A DNA stretch of 64,000 nucleotides from Sanghuangporus weigelae (GCA_033182465.1 CP137325.1:124001-188000), one strand, 5' to 3'. Counted from the first letter of the stretch, positions 47,859 through 59,610 are shown. Program-made: numbers and translations. The notes: a model not told the origin generated them from the sequence alone.

Positions 47859-48579
47859 GCTCGGACTTCTGGCAAAATATGAAACCGGACCAAGGCGAGA
47901 CATAAGTCGACTCGGCCGGAACCATAAGTAAGCACACTGAAGATTATTGCAAGTTCCGTAACGAGAATGATAATCTAGAATTCTCCGGGAAATATGGGTT
48001 GAGGCGGAGGTGTCATCGAATGCGAGGAGATCGACCTTGTGCCTGGGTTACAGACATACGTGATGAGCAATAGTAATTAATATTCTGAACTCTGATGACT
48101 ACTGAAGCGGACCATGGCCAGGAACGAAAGTGATGTCCAGATCCGGTTACCTCGGGACGCTTGGCCCGAGATGGAAAACGACCACATGGTTAGTACAGAG
48201 CCTTATAAAGTAGGCGTTAGTCATCGGGCAAAGCTGGGTGGGAAAAAAGTCACGGCTTCGGACTGAAAACGGTGATAATGCACCGGCGGCAGAATGATGA
48301 AGAACTCGGGAGCATCTATCTCTTGTCTTCCGACTCCGAAGTGGGACATATCGCTTTGCGATGTTGGCAGCCGTCGCAGTCCCGATACGCGCAGAGATGC
48401 TGGTGCTAGCTTTCAAGGACTTGGTCGCGCTGAGGCTCAACTTGAAGCATGGTTCGTTTCTCAGCTGACACTCTTCGAAACGATGAGCAGATAGAAGCGA
48501 ACCAATCGCGGATATTGACCGGTGTTCGTCTCAGAGATTGATACAATATGGGTGGGGCGAGAATTGCGGATACTTTGAT
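47859..48579. other. Distal promoter of the second transporter
   Basis: Includes a perfect 6-8-6 inverted repeat CTCGGG-N8-CCCGAG at 48151-48170, which could be a Zn-cluster factor site. No gene seen. Confidence 0.45.
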
Positions 48580-48593
48580 GGCTGACATCATCG
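48580..48593. promoter_or_regulatory. Element shared by both transporter promoters (copy 2)
   Basis: TGGCTGACATCATC, 327 bp before the ATG of the second transporter; identical to 44637-44650. Confidence 0.5.
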
Positions 48594-48694
48594 TAATACG
48601 CGGGATGCATACCGCACTCGACATTCGGCTCAACGGATTTCATTCCAGGCCATATCTGTCCGGCCGGCTCGCATAAACATAAAGAAAAATAAAA

Positions 48695-48702
48695 CATATA
48701 AA
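48695..48702 (+). promoter_or_regulatory. TATA box, second transporter
   Basis: CATATAAA, 212 bp before the ATG and followed by a long C/T-rich leader. Confidence 0.5.
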
Positions 48703-48906
48703 ATACATAATCCCCTCGCTTCTTCTCCACTCATACTCCCCCAAAACCCCCGTTTCACATCCTGCTATCTCGCTCTATTCGCTTCGCTTTTCTTTTAATC
48801 TTACTCTTCCCCGCACTCCGCCTCCACCTCCACGTCTTTTTTTTGCCTCACTTACTCGATCGATATTGTCTTCTGCTTTGCCAACTTCTGAGCTGTTACA
48901 AGCAAC

Positions 48907-51148
48907 ATGAAGGTGAAGGCGCGTTATGGAGAGGACAGTAATGGGAAGCGTATGAAGGGGTATAGTGGTTTTACCATCAAGGGTTTGCCTATCAGTATCT
49001 TCTCCATCTTCCTGGCTCTCCTCGCCTCGATGGGAGGCTTCATCTTTGGTTATGATACCGGACAGATCTCAGGTGAGTTCGTCTTTTTCTGCCATACTAC
49101 CCAGTGTTCTGAATTTTCGTTTTTTTCTTTGTACAGATATTCTACTTATGGATGACTTCTTGAATCGATTTGGTACTTGTGATTCTAATGGATCGTGTCA
49201 TTTCACCAACGTTAGAAGCGGTCTTATCGTTGGCCTACTCAGTATCGGAACTCTATTCGGCGCTCTGCTTGGTGCTCCGTACGTCTACTCTCCACATTGA
49301 TTTGATATTGTCATCAACATTCTTACAAATATATCTCGTCGCGCGCACGCGTATCTATTTTTGACACACAGGACCGCGGACTTCTTCGGTCGCCGGAACG
49401 CAATGTCCCTCGAATGCGGAGTTTTCATCATCGGTGTGATTATCCAAATCACATCTTTCAACGCGTGGTATCAGTTCGCCATTGGTCGTCTCATTGCCGG
49501 CTTCGGTGTCGGCGCGCTTTCCGCTGCTGTGCCAATGTACCAAGGTCAGATCCTCTATCTCCAACAGCTCTGTTATTTGAAGCTGACAATGAAATACAGC
49601 TGAGACTGCTCCAGCTCAAATTCGTGGTACACTTACAGGAACGTATCAGTTGTTCATCACCTTTGGTATTCTCGTCGCGTACTGCATCTCCATCGGTACC
49701 CGTGAGATAGGCAATAGCGGGTCATGGAGGACAGTCGTAGGTATCGGCATTTTATTCGCACTTTTCCTCGGCACGACTATCCAGGCCATGCCAGAGTCGC
49801 CGCGTTGGTCCTGTCGGCACGGACATACGGAGGATGCGCGCAAGGCGATCGCTAAAGTGCGCGCGCTGCCTGTTGATCATCCGATTGTCACCAGCGAACT
49901 GGAAGAGATCTTGGATAGTATCGAGATCGAGGAGGGACTGGATAAAGAGAGGCTTGTTAAGGGGGATATTCCTGCGAAGAGGGAGCTGTTAGCGCAGAAG
50001 GGCGGTGATCCAAAGAAGCATTGGATCTCAGAGTGGTTGAACTGTTTTAAGGGATTCAGATCTGGCACTTCGCGCATTGGATATCGAACGCTTCTGGGCA
50101 TGTCCTTACAGAGCTTACAGCAACTGACAGGTGCAAATTACTTGTGAGTCTGACACTTATCGCATAATCCGGAGTATTCACTAACAACAAACATTTGCTT
50201 TCCAGCTTCTATTATGGTGCAACGATTTTCGTGTCAGTCGGTATCCAGGATTCGTACGTCACCCAAATCATCCTGGGCGCAGTCAACTTCGTATGCACGT
50301 TCCTCGGGCTCTACGTCATGGAGCGCTTCGGGCGTCGGGTTCCTCTCATCATCGGAGGTCTATGGCAGAGTCTTTGGCTGTTCGTCTTCGCTGCGGCCGG
50401 AACAGCGAAGAATCCGAGGGATGATGAGGGTATTGGGAAGTTGATGATTGTCTCTGCGTGCTTGTTCATTCTGGGCTATGCGAGCACTTGGGCTCGTGAG
50501 TGTTTTTTCTTTCTCTGTTGGGTGAGGGACTGTGTTGCTGATTGGTGTATAAAGCCGGTATTTGGATTCTTATTGGTGAGACTTTCCCGACGCACTCGCG
50601 TGCGAAGCAAGGTGCTATTTCAACCGCGTCGAACTGGCTCTGGGTATGTTTCTTATTTCTTCGTGATTTACCTTCAGTTCTGATCCTTTCGAATAGAATT
50701 TCCTTTTGGCATTCTTCACACCTTTCATCACCTCTGCCATCCAGTTCCGTTACGGGTTCGTTTTCGCATCTTGCAACCTCCTCGGAGCTGTAGTTGTGTA
50801 TTTCTTCTTGTACGAGTCGGCTGGCATGTCGCTGGAGAACGTCGATTTGGTACGTAACGAAGTCTCTTTCTGATCTTGCCTTGTACCAGTACTGACTGTG
50901 AACTCAAAAAGATGTATCGCGATGCCTCCGCGAAGCCCTGGCGTTCTAGCCAATGGTATCCGCCCGGCTACACATCCCGCGCGGAAGTAGAAGGGGAGGT
51001 GCAGAAGCCGAAGAGGGCCCCCTATGCTGGGGAGAAAGACGTTGAAAAACAGACGGAAGGCGCTGGTCCGAGTAACGGATATGCGAACGGAACGGCGGCG
51101 CTTGGCGCTGAAGAGTCGAGAATGGAGGACGTGGACACTAAGAGGTGA
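48907..51148 (+). CDS. MFS sugar transporter (hexose type), second of tandem pair
   Basis: Same function class as the gene 1.6 kb upstream. Exons 48907-49072, 49137-49278, 49372-49544, 49600-50143, 50206-50495, 50555-50643, 50697-50849, 50912-51148; 597 residues. Exons 3, 5, 6 and 7 have the same length as in the first copy (173, 290, 89, 153 bp), so the pair arose by tandem duplication. Motifs: GGFIFGYDTGQIS, TADFFGRRNAM, ETAPAQIRGTL, MPESPRW, SLQQLTGANYLFFYYG, ERFGRRVPLI, GETFPTHSRAKQG. The ends differ: a shorter N-terminal head and a tail rich in Glu, Gly and Ala. Divergence at the tails suggests different regulation or turnover. Confidence 0.92.
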
Positions 51149-52066
51149 TCCGATTACCGATTAGCCTCGAGTTCGTGATGTTCTCGACCGAGGAAGCTGG
51201 AAGCTTCTTGTACGTGACTGGGGTGAATGACTATTTGTGCGTTTTGACTGGTAGACTGAGTGCCATTTTCTTGGGTTGGTGGGGACGAGAGACTCGGAGC
51301 AGAGAACTATGTGCATGTAGTTTTACTTGACTACTTCTGATAGAATTACATAGCATGATAGATCCTTACATACAGCAATTTTTTCTTGACATTTTTTCTT
51401 TCTTGATGTATCAGTAGTATATCTATACCGTGGCGCCTGTACATGGGTGCTATTTCGTGATTTGACATCAATACAGTCAACAGTACTGCTCATTCCGATT
51501 ACACAGTGTCGATCTTGACTCGGTATTTCTGTGCATGCACTGGCAAATTGGTTTGTTCGGTGCTGCGTACTCATCGAGTTCTTCAATCGAGATGACTAGT
51601 TGTTTGATTGCTATGGTCCTTCCATCAAGTCGAGGAAGCGAACCAGAGTCATATCACAGCTTGTTTCGAGTCATCGCCTTCACCTTGACTACTGGTAGGC
51701 TATATAGCTATCCTGGCTGGCTGATTTGATCAAAGGGATCAAGTGAGGTAAGCGCCGAAAGGGCAGTTATAGCCTGATATGGCAAGAGCAGGCGTTGGGC
51801 TCGGTCGATGGCCTTGTCCTTGTATTCCTGGTTTTTGTTCGTGACCATGGCCGACGAAGCCTCGTAAACTAGATATAACTGCCTCTGGATTCCGTATCTG
51901 AGCTTTGTTTACTTCGAAGACTCTTATTCTCAACTTTCACTGGAACTTTTTTTCTTTTTTTCATTTGCTTTGACCTTGGCTTTCATTCATTCTCTCTAGA
52001 TCTCTTTCATTTCAAGCCACCCGATTCTTTGTTCAGCAGACAAAGACGAATACGGACGGAAGCAAA
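51149..52066. other. Intergenic, promoter of the DUF6699 gene
   Basis: The last 130 bp before 52067 are T- and C-rich, as in many fungal leaders. No gene seen. Confidence 0.5.
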
Positions 52067-53596
52067 ATGAGTATGTACGATGATATGCCCGGTCTACTCA
52101 ACATCGGCTCGCCTCCAGCGCTCGCAAGGGGCATGAGTGTCCACCCGAGTGCGGGCGGCACGCCATGGCGCGGTCCCACAGCATCTATGGCGCCCACGCC
52201 CGCGCCCGTCGTAGCAGGCGGGTTCGGTGCAGGCGCACCGATGGCGGGCCAGCAAAAACATAACCGCCATCATCATCATCATCACCATCACTACCGGAAA
52301 TCGATGCAGAGAGCGCACTCGACGCCTGGGCGGACGAACCTCGAGTTCCCGCCCTCCCCGACGTTCCATCCTCAATCCCAGCCTCCCGGACATCTGACGA
52401 TCAACCCTATGCTCGCACCGCCCGAAGCGCAGGCGCATGCCCAGTATCCCTCGCCGGGTGGGGGGTTCGACCCGTTCTCGATTCCGGCGGCTGCGTACGA
52501 TGCGGCTGCTGCACAAGGTGGAGGAGGCGCCGTGCCTCCGGGTTTCTCCCCTCATTACCCCTGGCCGATGGCTATGGGCGTAGGGTCCCCACCACCACCG
52601 CCTCTAGCTATGCCCTCGCCCTACCACACGACGACTCCGCACGCGCACCAGCAAGATCCATTTGACGGCGACGAGTACGACGATGACTTGCCTTCGCCTG
52701 GTGGATTCGGTGGATTCGGTGGAGGAGGAGGAAGAGGAGGAGGAGGAGGAGGAGGGGGATTCGGCGCAGGAGGTGCTTGGGATTCATGGGACTTCGGTTT
52801 TCGCACTCCCGGATCGGGGTCGAGCGCTGGTACGGGCCCTTCGCCGAGTGCGTCTGTCATCAATGGCTTTGCAGCTGGTCCGCGATCGAGCTACAAGAGA
52901 CCCGAGGACTGGAGAGAGGGGTTCAGCATGTCGAGACCGAACCCGCTCACGCGCGTCTTCTCGCTTGGGTTAGGCGGTGAGTTCTCTTTTCCTTTCTTTC
53001 GTTCCGTCTCTCATTACCCGTTCTCACTGCATTCTACGGGTACTCAATTCAATTGCATTCTCTGTCTATCACATGATGGGCCAGGCTTCTCCGGCAGACC
53101 GACTCTGAACAAGCTTCTCGACGTGAAACAAGCGCTGTGCTCCTGGGACGTGCGAAGACCCCCAGAAGCGTTCCACGTCCTCCCATCAGGCAAGCAACTC
53201 GACTATCTCCAGCTCAATGAGGGCGCGATGAACCCCGAGCCCGTGCGGATGAAAATCACGTACCCGAAATTACCCTGGACGATACACGTCGACGCGCGGT
53301 CCGCGGGCGGTCAGAGTCAGACGTGCATCGTCACCATCGGGCACCTCCTCAGCACGATTCACGGGGAGCTGATGCGGCCTGTGTATTCGCGGGATTTCTG
53401 GAACGATATTCTGAGCGAGGAGGACAGGAAGAAGATCCATGATGCGTGGGCGGCGCGGTGTAATGGCGATCATGTGGTCGCGCAGCAGGGGATCAAGAGG
53501 GTGGATTTCTTGTTGGATAGGTACGTCTTTGAGGGTCTGAGACGCGTGGATGATGGGTGGGAGATGAAATTGAAGTCGGGGAGAAAGTTGTTATGA
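52067..53596 (+). CDS. DUF6699 domain protein, His- and Gly-rich
   Basis: The frame is open from 52067 to 53596, but 52977-53084 (GTGAGT...GCCAG, 108 bp, pyrimidine-rich, no stop) is almost surely an intron. Joined exons give 473 residues. The N-terminal half is low-complexity, with a run of eight His near residue 69, Pro-rich parts and a Gly-rich stretch near residues 215-240. The C-terminal 170 residues are the DUF6699 domain (TLNKLLDVKQALCSWDVRRP, MKITYPKLPWTIHVDA, VTIGHLLSTIHGELMRPVYS, RVDFLLDRYVFEGLRRVDDG). It is more distant from the two other DUF6699 proteins here than they are from each other. Function unknown. Confidence 0.85.
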   Translation: MSMYDDMPGLLNIGSPPALARGMSVHPSAGGTPWRGPTASMAPTPAPVVAGGFGAGAPMAGQQKHNRHHHHHHHHYRKSMQRAHSTPGRTNLEFPPSPTFHPQSQPPGHLTINPMLAPPEAQAHAQYPSPGGGFDPFSIPAAAYDAAAAQGGGGAVPPGFSPHYPWPMAMGVGSPPPPPLAMPSPYHTTTPHAHQQDPFDGDEYDDDLPSPGGFGGFGGGGGRGGGGGGGGFGAGGAWDSWDFGFRTPGSGSSAGTGPSPSASVINGFAAGPRSSYKRPEDWREGFSMSRPNPLTRVFSLGLGGEFSFPFFRSVSHYPFSLHSTGTQFNCILCLSHDGPGFSGRPTLNKLLDVKQALCSWDVRRPPEAFHVLPSGKQLDYLQLNEGAMNPEPVRMKITYPKLPWTIHVDARSAGGQSQTCIVTIGHLLSTIHGELMRPVYSRDFWNDILSEEDRKKIHDAWAARCNGDHVVAQQGIKRVDFLLDRYVFEGLRRVDDGWEMKLKSGRKLL

Positions 53597-54318
53597 AAGT
53601 GAAGTGAAGTGAAGTGGATTATGGATCTATTAATTTTCTTTTCTGTTTATCTGGTTTTTTGTTTTGTACTCATTCTGTTCGGTCGCTCGCAACACCTCTC
53701 CATGTATGTCCGATCGTGTACTCCCGCAATGTACTCCGCAATGTTTTCATAATGGATTAAATATATATATATATATATACCTTTCATCTTCCTTGCGGCA
53801 TCAGTATCTACTATACTCTTCATTTCTTAGTTTCTGCACTGATCACGCTGTAGCGCCGAACGAGACTCATTTTGGGTATTCTGTCCGTCTTCGATTCGAT
53901 CTGAGCGCGGACCGAGATCGACTCATAATGGGAAAGGATCTCCTTCAGATGCTGCCGATACACGAGGATCAGTTGTCGAGAGTAAACATGCAATTGAAAT
54001 TATATTTCGTTAGCTAAACCTTTGGGTTGGCTTAGACTTGAATAGAATAGAATAGAATGCAATTCGTCTTTGTCATGCAGAAATTATGTAATTAAATGTA
54101 AAATGCCATTTGGAGCCTTGGGTTCCGTTTGACATTACATTCCCTTCGCTTGGGAGAAAAATGCAAACAACCGAGCAAACTGTCCAATAGAACAAAACAG
54201 TGTACGTACTGTCTTTCGCAAAGTGTCTTGCCATCCGTAACCTATAAGATTGCCAAGGGAAAAGGCTTTCTTACCCCCTTCTTGCCTGACATCCAGTGAA
54301 CGACCTCAATACTGGAAC
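53597..54318. other. Intergenic with microsatellites
   Basis: Includes an (AT)n tract at about 53761-53780 and a short AATAG repeat near 54040-54058. It also holds the upstream element of the next gene at 54211-54242. Confidence 0.6.
54211..54242 (+). promoter_or_regulatory. Conserved upstream element of the coiled-coil family
   Basis: TCTTTCGCAAAGTGTCTTGC followed by CATCCGTAACC. The matching sequence precedes the copy at 61964 (61857-61885: TCTTTTGCAATTCTCTTGCC, then ACCCATAACG) and the broken copy (20227-20250, minus strand). About 80-110 bp before the start codon. Confidence 0.5.
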
Positions 54319-55299
54319 ATGTTTTACAGTTCGGGAGATGCTTCGGCTAGCTCAGGGCGTACGGGACGTGTCAAGCGCCAGGGACACAATAATCACAACA
54401 GCGCTCCAAGTACTACCAGCAACGAGCGAGTTGTTACGGATCGTTCAAAGGCACACACCCCCAATGCTCCTTCCGAGCGTGTCGAACTCAGCCATACTAC
54501 TGCGGTTCATATTCCTGACAAACGCAAGGAAGAGGAGCTTTTGGATGAGACGAAATCGATTGCCGATGAGCTGTACATGGAATACATCGTTCCACATACT
54601 AAGTATCACTGCTTGGTCCGAATTCGGGCAGAAGCTATTGGATGTCTCAAAGCCCAGCAGGACGCCGAAAGTTCCTCGCGTTATGTGGAGAAGATGAAGA
54701 AATCGACGGAGGCCAAATCCAAAGATCTGAAGAAAGCGCAAGATCGTAAGGTCAAGGACGAAATTGCATGGTATGAATCCACCAAGCGTCTTCGCAAAGC
54801 ACACCAAGAAGTCGTCGAGCAGAGGGAAAGGGGCTTCGGCGCTGGCGGAAATGGTCGAGGCAAGTCGGAAGATGATGATATAGACGCGCTTTCCGTCAGA
54901 GTATTCCTCGCCTTGACCAAATCTTCTATATTCGATTCAATTGAGGTTCTCTCGATCCTGAATCACGCCGTTGGGGCTTTAGAAAAACTGGCCGCGACAT
55001 ACAGCCACGAGGACATATCGGAACTCAAGAACGAAACTGAGAAACTCATAAAGGAGCACCGCCGATTACAGCGACAAGATCAGTCAAACGGCAAACAAGA
55101 CATACATCGTTTAGAACAGCATCATTCAGAAGTCGAAAAGTTAAATCAAAGAGCAAAAACGATTAGACACCAGGAACTTAAAGATTCTCGCAGGCGAATT
55201 GAAAGATATAATTTCATAGCTGTATTGGATAGGCAAATGACGGAATTGGAAGATCTCGAGAAAAGTTTACCGGAAAACAAAATAGATTTATTCCCTTAA
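54319..55299 (+). CDS. Coiled-coil family protein, unknown function (copy B)
   Basis: Single exon of 326 residues; the ATG at 54319 matches the start of the paralogue (both follow a TGGAAC context). A Ser/Arg-rich head of about 70 residues is followed by helical segments: LLDETKSIADELYMEYIVPH, a long charged coil ending AHQEVVEQRERGFGAGGNGR, then IDALSVRVFLALTKSSIFDS, VLSILNHAVGALEKLAATYS, and a final coil (YNFIAVLDRQMTELEDLEKS). The GFG.GG motif and the order of helices are conserved in the paralogue at 61964-62980. No signal peptide, membrane segment or enzyme motif; likely intracellular and oligomeric. No known family recognised. Confidence 0.75.
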   Translation: MFYSSGDASASSGRTGRVKRQGHNNHNSAPSTTSNERVVTDRSKAHTPNAPSERVELSHTTAVHIPDKRKEEELLDETKSIADELYMEYIVPHTKYHCLVRIRAEAIGCLKAQQDAESSSRYVEKMKKSTEAKSKDLKKAQDRKVKDEIAWYESTKRLRKAHQEVVEQRERGFGAGGNGRGKSEDDDIDALSVRVFLALTKSSIFDSIEVLSILNHAVGALEKLAATYSHEDISELKNETEKLIKEHRRLQRQDQSNGKQDIHRLEQHHSEVEKLNQRAKTIRHQELKDSRRRIERYNFIAVLDRQMTELEDLEKSLPENKIDLFP

Positions 55300-55496
55300 T
55301 CCGAGGGAGCTGGATATATCATGACGTGGAGACACTTGGCGGTTATCAGTAGTGCTATGCTATAACGTACTGTAGGTTGACAATTTGTCTACATTTCGAT
55401 TATTTCAATTATTCTACCAACCATACGTCTCATCGACGTGGAATTCGGGTTGTGTTCATCTGTCTTCGCCAGAACAACGATGCTAGACAACCTTAT
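55300..55496. other. Short intergenic stretch
   Basis: No feature recognised. Confidence 0.4.
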
Positions 55497-55835
55497 GAAC
55501 GCCACCCAAAGTAATCAGCAATCCTGTAACTCTGTCAGTGCGCATCATAAGCAATGGCGATGAGAGCATCAGGGAACATACCAATGCTGAGCAAATCGAC
55601 AATAAGACCAGCCTCTCACTCGCCGAAAAAGTACGTCCCATTGACACAGTCCCCAAAGCACTCCCTGAAATTGTTTATGAACAAAATAAGTATGCAAACT
55701 TCAGCAGAGTACTTATAAGGCAGGTGTGTCGTGAATTGTACCAGAAATTTGTCCAGTGTCATAGCCGAAATTGGTACCACCAATCAAAGCAACGAAGATG
55801 AGGATATCACGCAGACGAGCCTATATGTTCACCAT
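55497..55835 (-). pseudogene. MFS sugar transporter relic (N-terminal part)
   Basis: On the minus strand: ILIFVALIGGTNFGYDTGQI (about 55743-55805), then after an intron-like gap FRECFGDCVNGTYF, a stop, GLIVDLLSIGMF, and finally IADYFGWRS. These follow the same order as helix 1 to loop 2-3 in the two intact transporters (GGFIFGYDTGQIS, FGDCDPVTG, GLIVALLSIGTLFGA, LADIFGRRN). Stops and frame changes are present and the rest of the protein is missing. Confidence 0.7.
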
Positions 55836-56648
55836 TTCTTAAAGCAACTCAGCAGCAGACAGACGAGGCACAATATATGGAATCTCTAGCCCCTTGCACT
55901 GAACTATATATGCGCTGAGACTTAATAACTTAATGAGGACCTAGTCGGAAACGATGATGCTTGCGGACCAGGAGCTTTGGATCACACCGTCAAGTGTCTG
56001 ATCTTGCCAGCAACGCTGTGGGGGCGCTATCGTAGCTGATGCTGAAACTTGTCAGTGACTGAGACGAGATTATCAGCACGTCTCTATGGGGTTGACGACC
56101 TGCTTTGTCGAGTAATGCAGCCTATGATGTAGATCGTCGCATCGACGAAGGACCGTCAAGGTTCGAAGTGCATTGAACGTTCCAGCTCCATAATAAATGT
56201 GCGCATTATAAACAAATGGCTCACAGCCCGCTCGCAGCCAGAGCCGTTACGTGCAGCGATTATGGCAAGCAAATTTGCTGAGAATGAGTTCCAGGGAGAC
56301 AGCTTCTCCAAAAGAGCAATAATCACAAGTCAAAATGAATCAAATATCGCCCGATCTGAGATAAAGTCAGTGCCTGTCCTTGAGCATTGGAATCACACGC
56401 ACCATTGTACACTTGAGAATGTCATTTGACTTACCTATGTAGGCGGGGACGATCAGGATACTAATAATCACAAACAGTAATTCAATGAACAATCAACATC
56501 AATTATCGAACACTACTAAAGTCCAGGAATGGAATAATACACATCAAATCTCGCAATACCCAAGATTCGAATGCATCCTTTCTTTTGAAACATCAGCAAT
56601 TGCACGCAACGCGACGAGAAAAGAAACACACCATATGTATATATCCGT
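55836..56648. other. Intergenic, no gene seen
   Basis: May contain more decayed transporter DNA but no further motif could be placed. Confidence 0.4.
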
Positions 56649-58487
56649 CTACGCATGACGCTTAATCGTATGCAACACCCACTCATCAGGACTCTTATAC
56701 AACTCCAATCCGGCAAACATCACATCCTTACACAACAGATCAATAACAAGCAAGTTCGTAGACCCATTCCTTGCTCCTTCCAGGACCTCTTCCTCGAGTA
56801 TCTGGACGCGTGACAGCGGAGGGGCGTCCGGTGGCTGAACACGAAGAGAACGGCCGGTGCGTTTCAGCATAGCCTTAACAATAGCCTCCTTCTTACTCGA
56901 ACTGGCACGCGCCCAGAAGACATGCGGGACCTTACCAGGCTCACGCATCAGGTTGGCGATGCTCCGAAGGAGACTCGACACTGTGAAGTTTCCGCCCGGC
57001 GCAACCGATACGTCGAATTTCCAATCCGCGTGCGGGTCAAGTATGATTCGCACACTTGAAAGCGGTGGCGTGAAGGCCGAGGTAGCCAAGTCTTCAGCAG
57101 TAAGGTCTCGTCTCCTGTACAGAGGCGGAAGCGACCGTGAAAGGTCCCAGTAAAGCTTAGGAGTGCGTCTGCCGGGCCAGAAAAAGAGCACCTTATGAAT
57201 GAACGGATCAGTCGCTGTGCGACTACCTCTCGAGGGAGCAGTAGATGTGGAGACACCTGTATTCAGCTAGATTAGTGCCATGGAATCCATATGTTTAATT
57301 ACGTATGGCGTACGAGAGCTTGAATATAAAGAACTTGATGATCCATGTCCCCGCGTATGTCTAGAAGAGCATCCGCTACGACTCTGAGAGCCATAATAGG
57401 TAGACGAATGACGGCTTCCAGACCTTCTAGATGAATGCGTTCTCGCAGAGGAATCAATCGACGGCGGCACTTCGAAGCTTCGTCCATAAGCGGACATCCA
57501 TTCATCCAGAATGTCAGAAGGCGGACCTGGTACAGGGAAGGGACCAGAAGTGTTTATATTAAAGTCCTGGAATGTCCCGATAAACCGATCCGGACTTTCC
57601 CCATCGCTGTCATATGAGTCAGAGTAGTCTTCTGTATCGTCAGTATAGGTAGGCCACAGCGCAGGAGGACACCAATGAGGAATATAATAGCCTACATAAC
57701 CGGGAAACGATGCCGGTGGCGAATATGGACGCGGAGGGATAAACGGGGGCTCGTCCGCATAAGTGCGATACGAAGGGGGTGGAGAGATCGAAGACGGACG
57801 AGGCGGAATGACCGGAGGTTCATACGCATAGCTAGAATAGAAAGACGGGGGAGGCGGGATCACTGGCGTATTACCTGCCGACACAAAGGTATAGCTGCCG
57901 TAGGGTGTCATCGATGAAGCCGAAGGCGGGCGAGGGGGAATCACCGGAGTAAAATTCCTCGATACACGCGAGCCTGAGAGGCTACGACGGGATGGTATCG
58001 ACGAGATCGAAGGCGAACCAGTAGGAATCACTGGGGCAAAATTCCTCGACAAATGTGAATCTGCATGGCTGCGAGAGGAGGGTATTGGGCGGGGAGAGAT
58101 CACCGGTGAATCATTCCTCGACACATGCGAACCTGTGTAGCTACGATGGAACGACGTGCGCGGAGTAACTACAACGGCTCCGCTGCTTGGGGCACGCGAA
58201 ACGCTACGGCTAACGTGCGATGGAGATAGAAATGACGACGCCAAGGACGGAGCTGGTGCACGCGGAACAATAACAGTCCTATCGCTTCTGGAGCTGCTGA
58301 TGCTGCTGCTACTACTGAAGCTGCCCCTGGACGTAACGCTGCTTCGGCTGCTGACGACGCTTCCGTCACCGCTGCTGAGAGTGCGCATTGTAGCGGTGCT
58401 CACACCACTGCCGACGCTAGGAGCATACGAACTTGCACGAGTGCGGCGCGATGACGCCGATGACAGCACTGAAGACATGCGATCCAT
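56649..58487 (-). CDS. DUF6699 domain protein (block 2 copy)
   Basis: Exons 58487-57314 and 57256-56649 (57-bp intron, GTACGC...TACAG) give 593 residues. The long N-terminal part is Ser/Arg-rich near the start, then carries Pro-rich tandem units of the type PVIPPRP / PVIPTG separated by SHVSRN or SRRS (about residues 100-270). The C-terminal domain matches the copy at 24995-26482 closely: KLYWDLS, FTPPLSSVRIILDPHADWKF, SSKKEAIVKAMLKRTGRSL, LLVIDLLCKDVMFAGLELYK. Both genes share the intron position and phase and both lie next to an F-box gene. Function unknown. Confidence 0.82.
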
Positions 58488-59610
58488 ACGAATACTGAGT
58501 TAGAATCACAAGCAAGAGCGTAGCACTATTGACTTCCAGGCTACTCCGAATGCCGCCGCAGTGTCTGCTCGTTCTTGCCGATATTTATATCTGATTTCGC
58601 TCGCGAGTATCTCTTCGCGGTAGGCCCCAAGCACGGAATTCGCAGCACTCGCGCTGAGCCTCAGCTTCATGATGGTCGTCATGGCAAGTCGTTGGACTCT
58701 GATATCTTTGCACTCCCTCGTAGGGTTGAGAGCTAGGCCAGATAGCATACTGGCACGAGTGGGTCCATTTGCAACTGCAAGGCCCAATACATTACACCTA
58801 ATCAGGAAGATTCATAGAGCAACGGGCCAACCGTAGACAACGATACTCAACCCGTTCACTGCGCAACGCTATTGTCAGTGAGGCGATGGCCCTGCTTCTG
58901 CAGCATACTGCTATTGTTGCCAGAATTTCATGGCATGTCTAAGGGTGCTAAGGCCGAGGCGAGAGACTTTGCAAAAAAAGGAGAGGTGTTCTGTGCAACG
59001 GAAGCTAGCACAGAAGGCCCATTTGATTGTGCCCACGAGAAGTGCGATGCGACTGACCGGACTGTGTGGTTGGCCAGGAAGAATCCGCCGTTGGAATGAA
59101 GCATTCGGGAATAAACCTGATCAAGGAAGTGAGCACGCGCGAAGCAATAACAACTGAGTACCGAATTTTCACCTCAGAATCGGAGTTTAGTCGATGTTAA
59201 GAGGTGGAGTGCATACCAATGCACGCTGGCCTATGAGTCTCAGGATGCTATGAAATATTAGATTGTGCCCTCCCCCCCGCGCCGGCGTAAAACTCATCTG
59301 TTGGTACCGATGATGAACATCACTGATGCCTTCCCGAGATTGTTACATGCGTAATGGAGCTAATAGAGAAGCTCTCCATGCAAATTCGGGCGTGCCCCAG
59401 CAATGATTTCAATAACAATAACAGAGTCACACATCAAGAGGAGTCTTGTATCGTGCAGCATAGAATAAATTCAATTCGCGCCGCGCAAAAGAGTGATGAC
59501 GCTCAAGTAAGGGCACTAGCCATATTACATAATTATGAGTTAAAAAAACAACCATTCTGCTCCGGGTCGCTTGAACGTAACTTGACTCTGCCCATCGATA
59601 AAGAACAACG
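58488..59610. other. Divergent promoter region between DUF6699 and F-box genes
   Basis: 1.1 kb. Several short frames, none convincing. Confidence 0.5.

Noticed and set aside
58506-59157. Several short frames in the divergent promoter between DUF6699 and F-box genes; considered as further transporter relics
   Set aside because: Only isolated two- or three-residue resemblances to transporter motifs, not in order.
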